Assembly (NCBI RefSeq): GCF_035998675.1
Contig: NZ_DASYHI010000023.1
Coordinates: 124,001-188,000 of the forward strand
DNA from: Telluribacter sp035998675
GTDB lineage: Bacteria; Bacteroidota; Bacteroidia; Cytophagales; Spirosomataceae
Direction of reading: 5' to 3'
Length of the DNA stretch: 64,000 nt
The notes beneath the pieces are model-generated. The model was given only the letters and a program-made list of their open reading frames with translations, was not told the DNA's origin and made no database searches. Each line of letters begins with the position of its first letter. Within the stretch, counting starts at the first letter, position 1. The position numbers and the translations under genes were made by a program. Below, piece by piece: positions 17,767 through 27,062 of the stretch.

Positions 17767-19515
17767 TTAATTTCTGGTAAGGGTTTCTTTATCCTTCCTG
17801 TTCTGATCGACTGCGGATTCTTCCGGGGCAGTAGGCTTATTTGTACTTGTCCACCCCACCCAGGCCCCTATCGCTACAATAGCCATACCAATGCCCGCGA
17901 TCAGGCCTACGTCTTCGCCTGCGTTAATACCCAAACCGGCAATGCCCAGCCCGGTAATAGCCAGGCTGATGGCGATGGCTCGCAGGGCAAAGGTGTTTTG
18001 TGTGGCAGAAGCTGCTTCCGCCGTGGCTGCTTCATTAGGTACTTTGGCTCTGGCGAGAGTACGTCCGTCCAGCCACTCCTGGTACTGAATGTACTGTCGG
18101 TCCTGTTCTTTATTTCTATAAAGTACCCACTCAAAAAGAGCCAGTAAAAGAAACGGAAGCCCTACCCCCACCGACATTTCGAGCGCGCGGCTCAGCTTGA
18201 ACGCAAAGAAGGCGGGGGTAACGAATTTAAAAAATAGCCCCGTACCCAGGCTCACCAGCGATACGAACAGGATGGAACGGGCGTCTTGTCGTTTGGAAAA
18301 AAGGGTCCATACGACCGGCAGCAGCAGCGAACCACCCGAGATAGCGCCTACGCTGAGTACCAGATTAACCAGGCCGCCGATATGGGGTACCGCCAAGGCA
18401 ATGCCAATGGTGATAAAGCCAAAAACAACGGTCATCAACCTGCCTACCTGCACCTGTACGGTTTCGGAAGCTTCCGGATTGATCAGTTTCTTGTAAACAT
18501 CATTGGTAAATACCGCCGCCAGCATGTTCAGCAGGGTATTGGCGGTACTGGCCGTAGCCGACACCATGGCCGCCAGCATCAAGCCTATGAGTCCGGCCGG
18601 CAGTACCAGCTGGGCCATGAGCATGTAGGCTCCTTCGGTTTCCAGACCGCTAAGGCCAGGGTTCAGGGAGCGGTAGATCATGGGCGGCAGCATCCAGAGG
18701 AACGGACTGACCGAGTATAAGCCAGCAAAAAGGTAGGCTACCTTTTTAGATTCGCGGGGGGTACTTACGCTGGTGTAGCGCTGCACAAAAGCCCAGCTGC
18801 CGCCGATATAAATAATATGATACATGACGAAGGCCAGTGTAAAGCCGAGGGTATATTCACCATTAAATACCTTGAAGAAATCGTCAGGTACCTTTTGAAC
18901 AAATGCCCCGAAGCCATCGGTACGTTCCAGCGCCAGGGGTACTACAATCAGGACGGCGGCCAGCAGAATTACAAATTGCAGTACGTCGGTAACCAGTACC
19001 GCCCACAGTCCCCCCATGGCCGTGTACAGGATGACCATCAGACCCAGTACGATGATGCAGGTTTCGAGCGAGAAGGGAGTAGCCACGTACACCAGCTTCC
19101 CCACCGGATACAGTACCCCACCGATGGTGAACAGCGTGAACAGCGTTAGCAGGTACGTAAACAGCTGCTGCACCCGGGTACCAAGCCTCCGGCCAATGTA
19201 CTCAGCAGCGGTCATGGCGTTGGTCCGCTTCCAGCGGGCGGCGATAAAATACGCCGTTACCAGTCCACCAATACACATGGATAGCTGTATGGTAATAGCC
19301 ACAAACCCCAGGTCGTAGGCGATGGAGCCCCATACTACAAAGGTACCTGCCGACAAAAAACTCATGAACAGCGACAACCCGCTTACCCACCAAGGAGCAG
19401 CTTCTCCGGCGGCAAAGAATGATTTGGCGTCGGTACCCGTACGGGAAAAGGCCAGCCCCACCAGCATCTGGAATACCGCAAATACGGCCATTACTATAAA
19501 ATCAAGTTGTTGCAT
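17767..19515 (-). CDS. sodium/solute symporter (SSS family)
   Basis: This 582-residue inner-membrane protein opens with LDFIVMAVFAVFQMLVGLAFSRTG and shows an SSS core with about 13-14 hydrophobic segments. The signature region includes NAMTAAEYIGRRLGTRVQQL near residue 95. After the core comes a long hydrophilic stretch (about residues 465-515) and then two more hydrophobic helices. It is only distantly similar to the symporter at 199-1914, so each PUL has its own transporter rather than a duplicate. It is immediately upstream of GH2 in the same operon. Likely cargo is a sugar or sugar acid liberated by the neighbouring enzymes. Confidence 0.9.
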   Translation of the reverse strand: MQQLDFIVMAVFAVFQMLVGLAFSRTGTDAKSFFAAGEAAPWWVSGLSLFMSFLSAGTFVVWGSIAYDLGFVAITIQLSMCIGGLVTAYFIAARWKRTNAMTAAEYIGRRLGTRVQQLFTYLLTLFTLFTIGGVLYPVGKLVYVATPFSLETCIIVLGLMVILYTAMGGLWAVLVTDVLQFVILLAAVLIVVPLALERTDGFGAFVQKVPDDFFKVFNGEYTLGFTLAFVMYHIIYIGGSWAFVQRYTSVSTPRESKKVAYLFAGLYSVSPFLWMLPPMIYRSLNPGLSGLETEGAYMLMAQLVLPAGLIGLMLAAMVSATASTANTLLNMLAAVFTNDVYKKLINPEASETVQVQVGRLMTVVFGFITIGIALAVPHIGGLVNLVLSVGAISGGSLLLPVVWTLFSKRQDARSILFVSLVSLGTGLFFKFVTPAFFAFKLSRALEMSVGVGLPFLLLALFEWVLYRNKEQDRQYIQYQEWLDGRTLARAKVPNEAATAEAASATQNTFALRAIAISLAITGLGIAGLGINAGEDVGLIAGIGMAIVAIGAWVGWTSTNKPTAPEESAVDQNRKDKETLTRN

Positions 19516-19549
19516 GCACTATGGTATTGTTGATTTTATGTGTTTAAAT

Positions 19550-19586
19550 GCAGAGAAAAAAGAGGTAAGCGCAGAGTTTCGCAGAG
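19550..19586. repeat. short gcagag-rich repeat, possible interspersed-repeat remnant
   Basis: The hexamer gcagag occurs three times in 37 bases (19550, 19571, 19581) in the 137-base gap upstream of the symporter gene. A similar gcagag-rich motif recurs in intergenic repeats of many bacterial genomes, so this may be one degraded unit. There is only one copy in the window, so the call is weak. Confidence 0.3.
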
Positions 19587-19652
19587 GGAATATTTTTCCT
19601 TCGACATTCAGCAATTGATACTCGCAAATTAATCTCTCATTCACTTCTGCTA

Positions 19653-22175
19653 TCATTCAAAATTGACTACTTCCATTCCCCAGGCAGGGAGCTGTTTTTT
19701 TACCGGGCTACGCTGCGCCATAGTGATATTAAACTCGGTCGGTTGCGCGCGGTTGTTCAGCAGGATGACAAACCTTTTGTTGCTATCAACTGCTTCGGCC
19801 AGAATATAATCCACGGAGGGATTATTGATTTTTACCCAGTCTTCGCTGATGACCAGTCGGGCCTTCTCGCCGTTGACGGTACCGGGCGCGAAGCCGTAGG
19901 TCTGGTGTGGTCCTACCTTCGGTGTGATGAATCCACGGGGGAAGGATACCTTTCCTTTTGAGCGAAGTTCAGCTTCGGAGAGCAGGTAATCGGTAATCCA
20001 GCCGATCTGCCACCACGCATGGTGCGGGAAGGGGCCAGCGCCCCGGTTCATGGCGTTCCAGTAGTAGGAGGCCACGCTGGTTTTGTGGTCCACAAAGGCA
20101 TCACGGCCGATAGCGGCGGCCCGGGCCATGTCGGCAAACAAGGTTTCGCCGGTCAGCTCATACATCCGGATAAATAGTCCCGCGTGGCTGGCCAGCTGGA
20201 TGGGACCTGTGCGGTTGGCAGATCCAAAAATTCCACCGTGCTCAAAGCTAAGTCCGGCCTGAGCAATCTCCCAGTCTTCGCGCTGGATACCATTTACATT
20301 TTTGATTTCCCGGTCCGGAATAGGATGGGTATAAACAGAGCTGGTGTAGATTTTGGCCGCTTTGATGGCCGCATCTTTATAAGTTTCATTCTTTGTTATG
20401 TCGTACAGGTCCAGCAGGGCCTGGGCCGACTGACCGGTAGCGAAGTCGGGTGCGTAGCGGGCATCACCACAGACGCCCAGAAAGCTTCCCCGGTTCACCC
20501 CATTTTTCACAAACCAATCCGCGCCTTTTTTAGCGGCTTCGAGGTACTTCGGATCTTTAAGCATTCGGTAGGCAACCAGCAAACCGTAAAAGGTAGGACG
20601 GTAATCGGCCACATCCTGAAAAAGTTCGTTCAGGCTTTTATGATCGTAGGCTACGGCCCAGCTCCCGTCGGGTTTTTGCCATCTGAGCAGGTTCTCAGCC
20701 CCCAGCCGGAGGCGCTCTTTCAACTCTTTGTTTTCCGGCTCGAACAGCAGCATGTTGCCCACGTCCAGCATGATGTAGTAGGTCACAGCCATAGGTTCTA
20801 CTATTTCACCCCACTCTTCCACAAACTTCTTCCGCTTCGCCAGGTAGTACTGCCCGATGGCTGCTCCCTGAAAAAAGCCGGGCTCGGTTTGCTGCTGGGT
20901 GAGTTTGAAGTTCAGAGCGTAGGGTATTACGTTTTGGGTCAGGTCCGGGTCTTGCGTAGTGTGGGCTAGCATCCACATGGCGCCGTAGTCGGAGTTTTTC
21001 ATGGCGTCCTTCTGCGAGCCGACCACGGCACCCAGGTACGACTGCGCCCCAATTTTAAGCCCCTCAAACTCCTCAATATTCCACAAGGACGTTTGCGGGT
21101 CGGTGAGGTAGTGGTGCATCTGCTCGATCCGACTCGTTAGTGACTGCTTGCTTTGCCGCAGTTCCAGCCCTTCCTTAAACTTATAAATGTCATAAATCGC
21201 ATGCTTGAGAGTCTTAAACCAGTCACCGTCCACCAGGCTGTACCGGTAGTTGTAGCTCAGCTCCTGTCCGGCTTCCCGGCCCGACTCGTACTCACCCAGT
21301 ACCGGGTAGTAGAGGGTGGGCGAAAGCTGTCCCTTGCGGTTGCGGTGCGACAGGCCCACTTGCCATTTGGTTTGGGTAATCTTGTTCTTTTCCCACGGAT
21401 CACGGGCCAGGCCAGGCTCGGGAATGACGGTCATCGTTACCTCACTCTGAGTACTCAGTAGCGGTGCCAGGGTACTGGCGGTACGTTCGCGGTAGATAAC
21501 GGGCAGCTTGGGTACACCAAAACCGTAGGCGTAAGCCTTGGCAAAATTGTCCTGCAGGTAGTTGCCCTGAAAATAGCCAGGTACCGAAGCCCAGCCCATT
21601 TTTTGGTCGGGCAGAGTAGCTACCGACGGGCTGGCGGCCGAGAAGTACCCCTTCTTTTTGGGGGTGAGGGTCTGGGTCACCAGCACATCCGTTGGGTACT
21701 TTTCATCCAGTTTCCAATCTGTCGTCAGGGTTGCGACATCGGTTTCAGAAACAAACCGGATGTGATTCTTACCCAGCTGTTTACCTGACGAAGGAAAGAA
21801 ATGATACGCTTTTCCGGCAGTATTGAGGGCTACCGCCGTGGTACTTTCCTTCCACTGCTCCTGCTGTAAGTGGTAGTTATCCTCGGGGAACTTACCTCCG
21901 GTACTTTTTTCAAATCCCCGGGCCGCCTCACCGGATGGTTTTTCCTCCGAATAAATCAGCGTATACTCCCCCGAAGGTGTGAAATCATTGTTCCATTTTT
22001 CCCCTTTGAGTACGGCTACCCTTTGTATCTGCCACCCCTGCGGGCTTGCCTTCCACTCTACCTGAAGGTGGCTGTTGTTTAGTCTTAAGGTTGTCTGCGC
22101 CTGGGTTGCCAGGCTTACAACCCCCAGCAGGGCCATCAGAAATACCGTTCGTAGTTTGTGCATTGTTTTTTTCAT
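19653..22175 (-). CDS. secreted (alpha/alpha)6-barrel-like glycan-active enzyme, family unassigned
   Basis: The frame is open to 22205, but a signal peptide starts at the ATG at 22175 (MKKTMHKLRTVFLMALLGVV) or at 22163. The protein is about 840 residues. The N-terminal 330 residues look beta-rich. The central part (about 350-760) is helical with repeated Trp/Tyr/Gly turns (RPTFYGLLVAYRMLKDPKYLEAAKKGADWF), typical of six-hairpin toroids such as those of GH88/GH105 or GH127-type enzymes. A short beta domain ends the protein. I recognise no catalytic signature well enough to give a family. Position in the PUL between two FAD oxidoreductase genes and beside GH2 supports a periplasmic glycan-degrading role. 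Confidence 0.6.
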   Translation of the reverse strand: MKKTMHKLRTVFLMALLGVVSLATQAQTTLRLNNSHLQVEWKASPQGWQIQRVAVLKGEKWNNDFTPSGEYTLIYSEEKPSGEAARGFEKSTGGKFPEDNYHLQQEQWKESTTAVALNTAGKAYHFFPSSGKQLGKNHIRFVSETDVATLTTDWKLDEKYPTDVLVTQTLTPKKKGYFSAASPSVATLPDQKMGWASVPGYFQGNYLQDNFAKAYAYGFGVPKLPVIYRERTASTLAPLLSTQSEVTMTVIPEPGLARDPWEKNKITQTKWQVGLSHRNRKGQLSPTLYYPVLGEYESGREAGQELSYNYRYSLVDGDWFKTLKHAIYDIYKFKEGLELRQSKQSLTSRIEQMHHYLTDPQTSLWNIEEFEGLKIGAQSYLGAVVGSQKDAMKNSDYGAMWMLAHTTQDPDLTQNVIPYALNFKLTQQQTEPGFFQGAAIGQYYLAKRKKFVEEWGEIVEPMAVTYYIMLDVGNMLLFEPENKELKERLRLGAENLLRWQKPDGSWAVAYDHKSLNELFQDVADYRPTFYGLLVAYRMLKDPKYLEAAKKGADWFVKNGVNRGSFLGVCGDARYAPDFATGQSAQALLDLYDITKNETYKDAAIKAAKIYTSSVYTHPIPDREIKNVNGIQREDWEIAQAGLSFEHGGIFGSANRTGPIQLASHAGLFIRMYELTGETLFADMARAAAIGRDAFVDHKTSVASYYWNAMNRGAGPFPHHAWWQIGWITDYLLSEAELRSKGKVSFPRGFITPKVGPHQTYGFAPGTVNGEKARLVISEDWVKINNPSVDYILAEAVDSNKRFVILLNNRAQPTEFNITMAQRSPVKKQLPAWGMEVVNFE

Positions 22176-22179
22176 TGTA

Positions 22180-22251
22180 GTGTAGCCCCTACGGGGCTTT
22201 CTCACTTTTCCAATTATGGCTGCTACTAAAGTGTCGCCCCGCTGGGGCTTT
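22180..22251. repeat. two direct copies of a GCCCC/GGGGC hairpin (REP-like)
   Basis: Two 21-base units, 22180-22200 and 22231-22251, share the pattern gtgt(a/c)gcccc-NNN-ggggcttt in the same orientation 51 bases apart. Each folds into a tight stem with a three-base loop and a trailing T run on the plus strand. They sit in the 244-base gap between the FAD oxidoreductase and the (alpha/alpha)6 enzyme. They look like REP-type elements and could also shape expression of the downstream PUL genes. Confidence 0.6.
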
Positions 22252-22381
22252 TATTCATGACCCAGGCAGCAGCAGTACCACTTTATTCCCGAAGGCTTGC
22301 CAGCACTATGTAAAGCTATCAACTGCCCCGGAGAGTCAGACGGCCAAAGCCACGACTCGTAGGTAGTTCTAATCCATTTCA

Positions 22382-22409
22382 GAATAGGAACGGCCGACCG
22401 TTCCTATTC
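22382..22409. terminator. 12-bp stem hairpin downstream of FAD oxidoreductase gene
   Basis: A perfect 12-bp inverted repeat (gaataggaacgg and complement) with a four-base loop begins 11 bases after the stop of the minus-strand FAD oxidoreductase. There is no T tract on that strand, so it may stabilise the upstream mRNA or attenuate rather than fully terminate the PUL transcript. Confidence 0.55.
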
Positions 22410-22419
22410 AGCATTCGTT

Positions 22420-24333
22420 TCACGACACCTGCACCTCATCCAGGTAGCAGCGTACTTCAAAGATTTTGGCGAGTGGGTCGCCGTTTGTTTTAAGTACCTT
22501 GATGCGGATGGATTCTACTTCAACTGGTGCAAAAATGTGCTCTACCCGTCTAAGATAGTTGTTCTCTACCCGTGCCACTTCCTGGGTACCCTTTTTGGTT
22601 TTAACCTCAATGGTATAATCAGAAATGGTTTCGGGCTGAGCATGCCGCTCTTGACTGTTATACACACCATTATCGGAGGAAATCAGCAATCGGCGGTGTA
22701 GCCCCGTATCGAACATGAGCTGGATGTTGTTGATTTTTACCGGTTTGTTCCACGATAGTTCCAGCCAGGGTTCGCCCGCCTTCATATCGGCCCGCCACTG
22801 GTGGGTTGTGCCATCCATGACATCGCGGTTGTAGCCGTCGAGTACCTGGGCCGCCGCTCCTTCCTTGGTTTCGGACGAAGCCTTTACTTTTGCCAGACGG
22901 GCCAGGTCTTTCATGTCCTGGTTTTTCACGCCCAATATAGGCTGGTCCTGCCGTAGCAGCAACTGCTGATAGCTGGCCAGGTGCGCCTCCTGATTGGCCA
23001 AAGTAGCCGGTTTAATGTTATTCTTTGTGCAGTATGCCATGGCTGTACCAATAGCCTGCCCCATGGTAGCGCAGGTAGCCATAACCCGGGTCGACGACAA
23101 CGCCACGTGCGATACACTCACGTTACGGCCCGCCATCAGCAGATTCTTGATATTTTTACTGTATAATGATTTAAAAGGAATTGAGTAAGGCGCTTTGAGC
23201 GGAATGGAAATATAAGGTACCATGTCGGTGCTGCTCATGCCCTCGGGTGGGTGGTCGTCGAGGGGCCAGCCGCCGTAAGCAACCCGGTCGGGAAACAGCT
23301 TGGCCGACTGCACATCCTCCTGCTTCATGATATAGTCACCGATCAGGCGGCGGCTCTCGCGCTTCCCGGGAATCATACCTACCCACGACAGGGCCCAGTT
23401 TTCGGATTCAGGATGGTTGCCGGAGTTTTTGATGTAGTCCCACACACCGAAGAGGATCGTCAGCAGGTCATGGCGGAGCTTTTGTCCGTCCTGGATAATA
23501 TCCACCATACCGCCCAGTTCCAGCCACCAGTAACCGAATTCAAAGGTATTGATCTTGCGGTGCACGAAATCCTTTTTGGTAAATTTCTTGGCCCAGACGG
23601 GAGGCGTGTAAGGCATGGGACGGTCGTGCTGGCTGGACATGAAAAGCAGGCTGTTGCCCATCGATTTGTTATCGGCTTTATCAATGGCCAGTGATTCACC
23701 CCATTGTGACTTGGCTTCGCGGCCCCGCATGTACTCGGCACCGGCTATAGCGCCCAGCGTGGCGTCGCCGGTACAGTCGGCGAAGTACTTGGCTTTTATT
23801 TCGTAGATTTCTTCGGTCTGCGAGCAGATGGCCCGGATCATCTGAATTTCGCCGTTGGCTACCTCGGCATCGTACAGGACCGAGTCGAGCAGAAGTGTGA
23901 TGTTCTTTTCGGAAATAACTTTGTCATACATCACAAAGTCCCACATTTCGTAGGAACGCTGCTGGTTGGTCACGGCTTCGGTCAGGAAAAGCTCTTCCAG
24001 AATACCCGTTTCGCGCCATACCTGCCGCAGGGCCGTAGCCCCCAGTACGTGCATCCGGATTTCGCTGCTGGCGTTTCCACCCAGGCGGGAACGGTCCTGA
24101 ATCAGGATGACTTTGGCGCCGTTGCGAGCGGCCGCCAATGCGGCACACACACCGGCCATCCCGCCACCGGCGATCAGGACATCGGTTGTGTACTGTTTCT
24201 TTTGGTATACTTCTTCTTTGGCTTGCTTCGCCAGTTCTTCGGGTGTTTTGCCAAACAGGGTAATCGGGCTGGCTAAAAAGGCTCCGGAACCAAGTCCGAC
24301 CGCTTTTAAAAATCCTCTTCTTTTGGTTTCCAT
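22420..24333 (-). CDS. FAD-dependent oxidoreductase with Tat signal, periplasmic
   Basis: The frame runs to 24399, but the start at 24333 gives METKRRGFLKAVGLGSGAF, a twin-arginine signal, and is preferred (637 residues). After the signal come a Rossmann loop (GGGMAGVCAALAAARNGAK) and GGNASSEIRMHVLGAT, matching the cytoplasmic paralogue at 13392-15674. The C-terminal 150 residues form a discoidin-like beta domain ending FEVRCYLDE. Tat export implies folding with FAD in the cytoplasm before transport. A role in oxidising a sugar, with electrons passed to an unknown acceptor, is inferred. The next gene upstream in the operon encodes a protein with a covalent-flavin motif, which may be a redox partner. 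Confidence 0.85.
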   Translation of the reverse strand: METKRRGFLKAVGLGSGAFLASPITLFGKTPEELAKQAKEEVYQKKQYTTDVLIAGGGMAGVCAALAAARNGAKVILIQDRSRLGGNASSEIRMHVLGATALRQVWRETGILEELFLTEAVTNQQRSYEMWDFVMYDKVISEKNITLLLDSVLYDAEVANGEIQMIRAICSQTEEIYEIKAKYFADCTGDATLGAIAGAEYMRGREAKSQWGESLAIDKADNKSMGNSLLFMSSQHDRPMPYTPPVWAKKFTKKDFVHRKINTFEFGYWWLELGGMVDIIQDGQKLRHDLLTILFGVWDYIKNSGNHPESENWALSWVGMIPGKRESRRLIGDYIMKQEDVQSAKLFPDRVAYGGWPLDDHPPEGMSSTDMVPYISIPLKAPYSIPFKSLYSKNIKNLLMAGRNVSVSHVALSSTRVMATCATMGQAIGTAMAYCTKNNIKPATLANQEAHLASYQQLLLRQDQPILGVKNQDMKDLARLAKVKASSETKEGAAAQVLDGYNRDVMDGTTHQWRADMKAGEPWLELSWNKPVKINNIQLMFDTGLHRRLLISSDNGVYNSQERHAQPETISDYTIEVKTKKGTQEVARVENNYLRRVEHIFAPVEVESIRIKVLKTNGDPLAKIFEVRCYLDEVQVS

Positions 24334-24399
24334 TCCGGGTAAGTTTAGACTTTTGACAGATATAAATATTGGGATAAAAGATACCTTCAAGGGCACCAT

Positions 24400-25491
24400 C
24401 TACAACTTTTCACGCTTACTAAGTATCTTTTTTACCTCCTTGTGCTTTTCCGCCTGACTCTGAAAAAGCTGGTACGTCAGCGAAGCTATTTCCTTCACCG
24501 GACTTTCCAGGAAGGGTTCCAGCCGTACCAGCGACTCCTGGTTCAGAGCGGCCTGGTTGGTCTTCAGCAACCCAAGTACCTTGGTAGTTTGCTGTTCGGT
24601 CATTGATTTCAGGTTTCTTGTTAATTCATCGAGCGTACCACTGTGGAGTGGGTATCCTTTCAGCTTATTAAGGAGCTCATTCTGCATTTCAAACTTCACC
24701 CGACCCACCATGCCGGCCAGCTCCTTCTGATAGGTTGGCGTGGTCCAGACTACATCGGGTAGTTTCTCAATGGCAAAAAAAGGTACGTAGGAATCTCCGC
24801 TAGCCATGAGTCGAATCAGGTGGGGAAGGTACTTAGGGGTACTTTCCGATGGTATTTTTTTCAGAGCATAAAATTGGTACTGAAAGTTATCCGCCTGTAG
24901 CATGTCCAGGAGCATTGAATTCGTGAACCGCGCTTCGGTATGCTTGAGTATTTTCTCCGCTACTTCCCCGTTGACAATATGCCAAAGGGTATGGGTCGTG
25001 TAAAGGGCTCCGCCTACTACCTCATCCCTGATAGTGGCGCTGGTAGCTCCGGAGGTGGCATCCACCACGCTGGAAGTTCGCTTTTCCTTTTCATCTACCA
25101 GGGCTTTCATGTCGTAATCACGCAGCAGGGAAGTCTTATTGGACAAAATGGTCTTTAATTTCTTATGGTCTTCTTCCGTAAATGGATCGTGGTCAAACTT
25201 CGTCAGGGGCGCTTTAGGAGGTAGTTTATACTCCTTAAAATTCCCCAGCAGATCCCAGGATAAATCAATCACTACCAGGTAACAAAGGCTGTCTTTGCAG
25301 ACGGGCGTTCTGACGTGGCTGGTATAGTACTCAGGCTTACCAGCCTGAGTATAGGCCAGGTCAACCTCAATCAGTACCGAATCTCCGAAATAGGTTTCAA
25401 AGGCTCTCTCCTTCCGGATAAACTCCACAGGAAAATAAGACCAACCTATTAGCCAAAGGAATAGCGGTATGAAAAGAAGGATAACTTTCAT
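24400..25491 (-). CDS. exported protein with DxxSGAT flavinylation motif and helical-repeat C-terminus
   Basis: The 363-residue product has an N-terminal hydrophobic segment (residues 1-20) that may be a signal peptide or anchor. Residues 144-150 read DATSGAT, an exact match to the Dxx(S/T)GAT motif on which ApbE attaches FMN, with T150 as the acceptor. The following helix (IRDEVVGGALYTTHTLW) also fits FMN-binding domains. C65 and C70 form a CxxxxC pair. Residues about 180-350 look like HEAT-like helical repeats. I know no named family with this whole layout. It lies between a sulfatase gene and a Tat-exported FAD enzyme in one operon, suggesting a periplasmic electron carrier for glycan oxidation (inference). 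Confidence 0.6.
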   Translation of the reverse strand: MKVILLFIPLFLWLIGWSYFPVEFIRKERAFETYFGDSVLIEVDLAYTQAGKPEYYTSHVRTPVCKDSLCYLVVIDLSWDLLGNFKEYKLPPKAPLTKFDHDPFTEEDHKKLKTILSNKTSLLRDYDMKALVDEKEKRTSSVVDATSGATSATIRDEVVGGALYTTHTLWHIVNGEVAEKILKHTEARFTNSMLLDMLQADNFQYQFYALKKIPSESTPKYLPHLIRLMASGDSYVPFFAIEKLPDVVWTTPTYQKELAGMVGRVKFEMQNELLNKLKGYPLHSGTLDELTRNLKSMTEQQTTKVLGLLKTNQAALNQESLVRLEPFLESPVKEIASLTYQLFQSQAEKHKEVKKILSKREKL

Positions 25492-25505
25492 TCAGAAAAA
25501 AGGAA

Positions 25506-27062
25506 TTACTTATTTTTTGAAAACTGATTCAACTCAACTACCCCTACTCTGTTTGCCCATTGATTGTACTTCCTGATTAGCTGCTGGGTCTTTTTACTAT
25601 ACTTTGAGCTAAGGTCCTGGCTTTCAAAAGGGTCGTTTTTTAAGTTGTACAACTCCCATTGTTTAACCTTACTAGTGGCTACCAGCTTCCAGTGACCGAT
25701 TCGATAGGCGCGGTTTCCTTCGTGTTCCCAGCCCAATTCGACTGTATGAACTTGGGGTTTTCCTATCCAGGTTGGAACTAGTGTTTTACCTTCCAGGGGT
25801 AAAGTGGGTTCACCCGTGGCCGCCGTAGCGGGATAAGTAGAATTAGCCAATTGCATCAGGGTTGGAAAAATATCCATGATATGGGCGGGCTGCTCTTCAA
25901 CCCTTCCTTTTGGCAGCAACATAGGGTAATGTACAATTAATGGAGTTCGTATTCCTCCTTCGTGAACATACATTTTATACTTCCGATAGGGGGTATTACT
26001 AACCGTGGCCCATTCCTGACCGTAGGAGGTCCAGTTATACCTATCACCCGGCCTGGCAGAAGCTCCTTTGACCGGTTTAACATGAGTAGCTTCCCCTCCG
26101 TTGTCCGATAAGAAAAGGACAAGGGTATTCTCCAGCTGCCCCGTTTCCTCTAATTTTTTAATAATTCGTCCAATACCTTCATCCATGCACGTGATTTGGG
26201 CGGCATAGGTAGCCATGGCCAGGTCGAAGGAATCCTTTTCGGCGGTAGAGAGCTCTTCCCAACGCATCTTTAGACTATTCTGCGGTAACTGGGCATTCTG
26301 GTGGACTAGCCCCTTTTGTTTCATTTTGTTGAAGCGCTCCCGCTGCAACACCTCATATCCTGATAGATATTTCCCCCTAAACTTTTCAATATCGGCTGCT
26401 TTTGCCTGAAGTGGAAAGTGAGGAGCGACGTGCGCAACGTACAAGAAGTAGGGCCTCTGCTGATGTCTTTCCACAAAGCGAACTGCATAATCATTGATAG
26501 CATCTGTTGAGTAAAAGGTAGTGGAATCAGGCACAAATACTTCTTCATTGAGTAGGAGTGAACGGTTGATCCGAGGAGGATAAAAGTAGAGGCCGCCACC
26601 TCCCTTTATTAAAAACTGCTCGTCAAAGCCACGACGTAAAGGCTGTACTTCGGGAGCATTTCCAACATGCCATTTACCGGAGATACCCGTATCATATCCT
26701 GCCTTTTTCAACATTTCTGCCAAAGTAACTGTATTACTTTTTAGCTGTCCCTGATAGGAGGGAAAACCCTTATCACTATCCATATCACCAAGGCCTGCCT
26801 GATGCGGATAAAGCCCTGTAAGCAGGCTAGCCCGGCTAGGACAGCAACGTCCGGCATTATAAAACTGACTCATGAGCAACCCTTTACTTGCCAACCGGTC
26901 CAGGTTTGGGGTAGGTATCTCAGAACCCATACAGCCCAAATCTGAGTAGCCCATATCATCTGCCATAATCAGTATAATATTAGGCCGCCGAGTATGAGGA
27001 TCAGGCACTTTATCCAGATAGTGAAATCTAATAAAAAACAGTAGAATGTGAAACAGTATCAT
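25506..27062 (-). CDS. formylglycine-dependent sulfatase (S1 family)
   Basis: The 518-residue protein starts with a short hydrophobic leader and then RPNIILIMADDMGYSDLGC, the S1 sulfatase metal site (D35/D36). The activation motif is C73-C74-P75-S76-R77 followed by ASLLTGLYPHQAG; C73 should be converted to formylglycine. LFLSDNGG provides the second metal-binding Asp-Asn pair. It would remove sulfate esters from sugars in the periplasm. It is 14 bases upstream of the flavinylation-motif gene, within the second PUL. By eye the gene is more AT-rich than its neighbours. It contains no RGTACY hexamer, although these are frequent in the flanking genes, which suggests recent acquisition. No maturase gene is in the window. 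Confidence 0.94.
   Translation of the reverse strand: MILFHILLFFIRFHYLDKVPDPHTRRPNIILIMADDMGYSDLGCMGSEIPTPNLDRLASKGLLMSQFYNAGRCCPSRASLLTGLYPHQAGLGDMDSDKGFPSYQGQLKSNTVTLAEMLKKAGYDTGISGKWHVGNAPEVQPLRRGFDEQFLIKGGGGLYFYPPRINRSLLLNEEVFVPDSTTFYSTDAINDYAVRFVERHQQRPYFLYVAHVAPHFPLQAKAADIEKFRGKYLSGYEVLQRERFNKMKQKGLVHQNAQLPQNSLKMRWEELSTAEKDSFDLAMATYAAQITCMDEGIGRIIKKLEETGQLENTLVLFLSDNGGEATHVKPVKGASARPGDRYNWTSYGQEWATVSNTPYRKYKMYVHEGGIRTPLIVHYPMLLPKGRVEEQPAHIMDIFPTLMQLANSTYPATAATGEPTLPLEGKTLVPTWIGKPQVHTVELGWEHEGNRAYRIGHWKLVATSKVKQWELYNLKNDPFESQDLSSKYSKKTQQLIRKYNQWANRVGVVELNQFSKNK

Noticed and set aside
20184..20969. 261-codon open frame on the plus strand
   Set aside because: Antisense to the (alpha/alpha)6 enzyme gene; no signal, motif or promoter.
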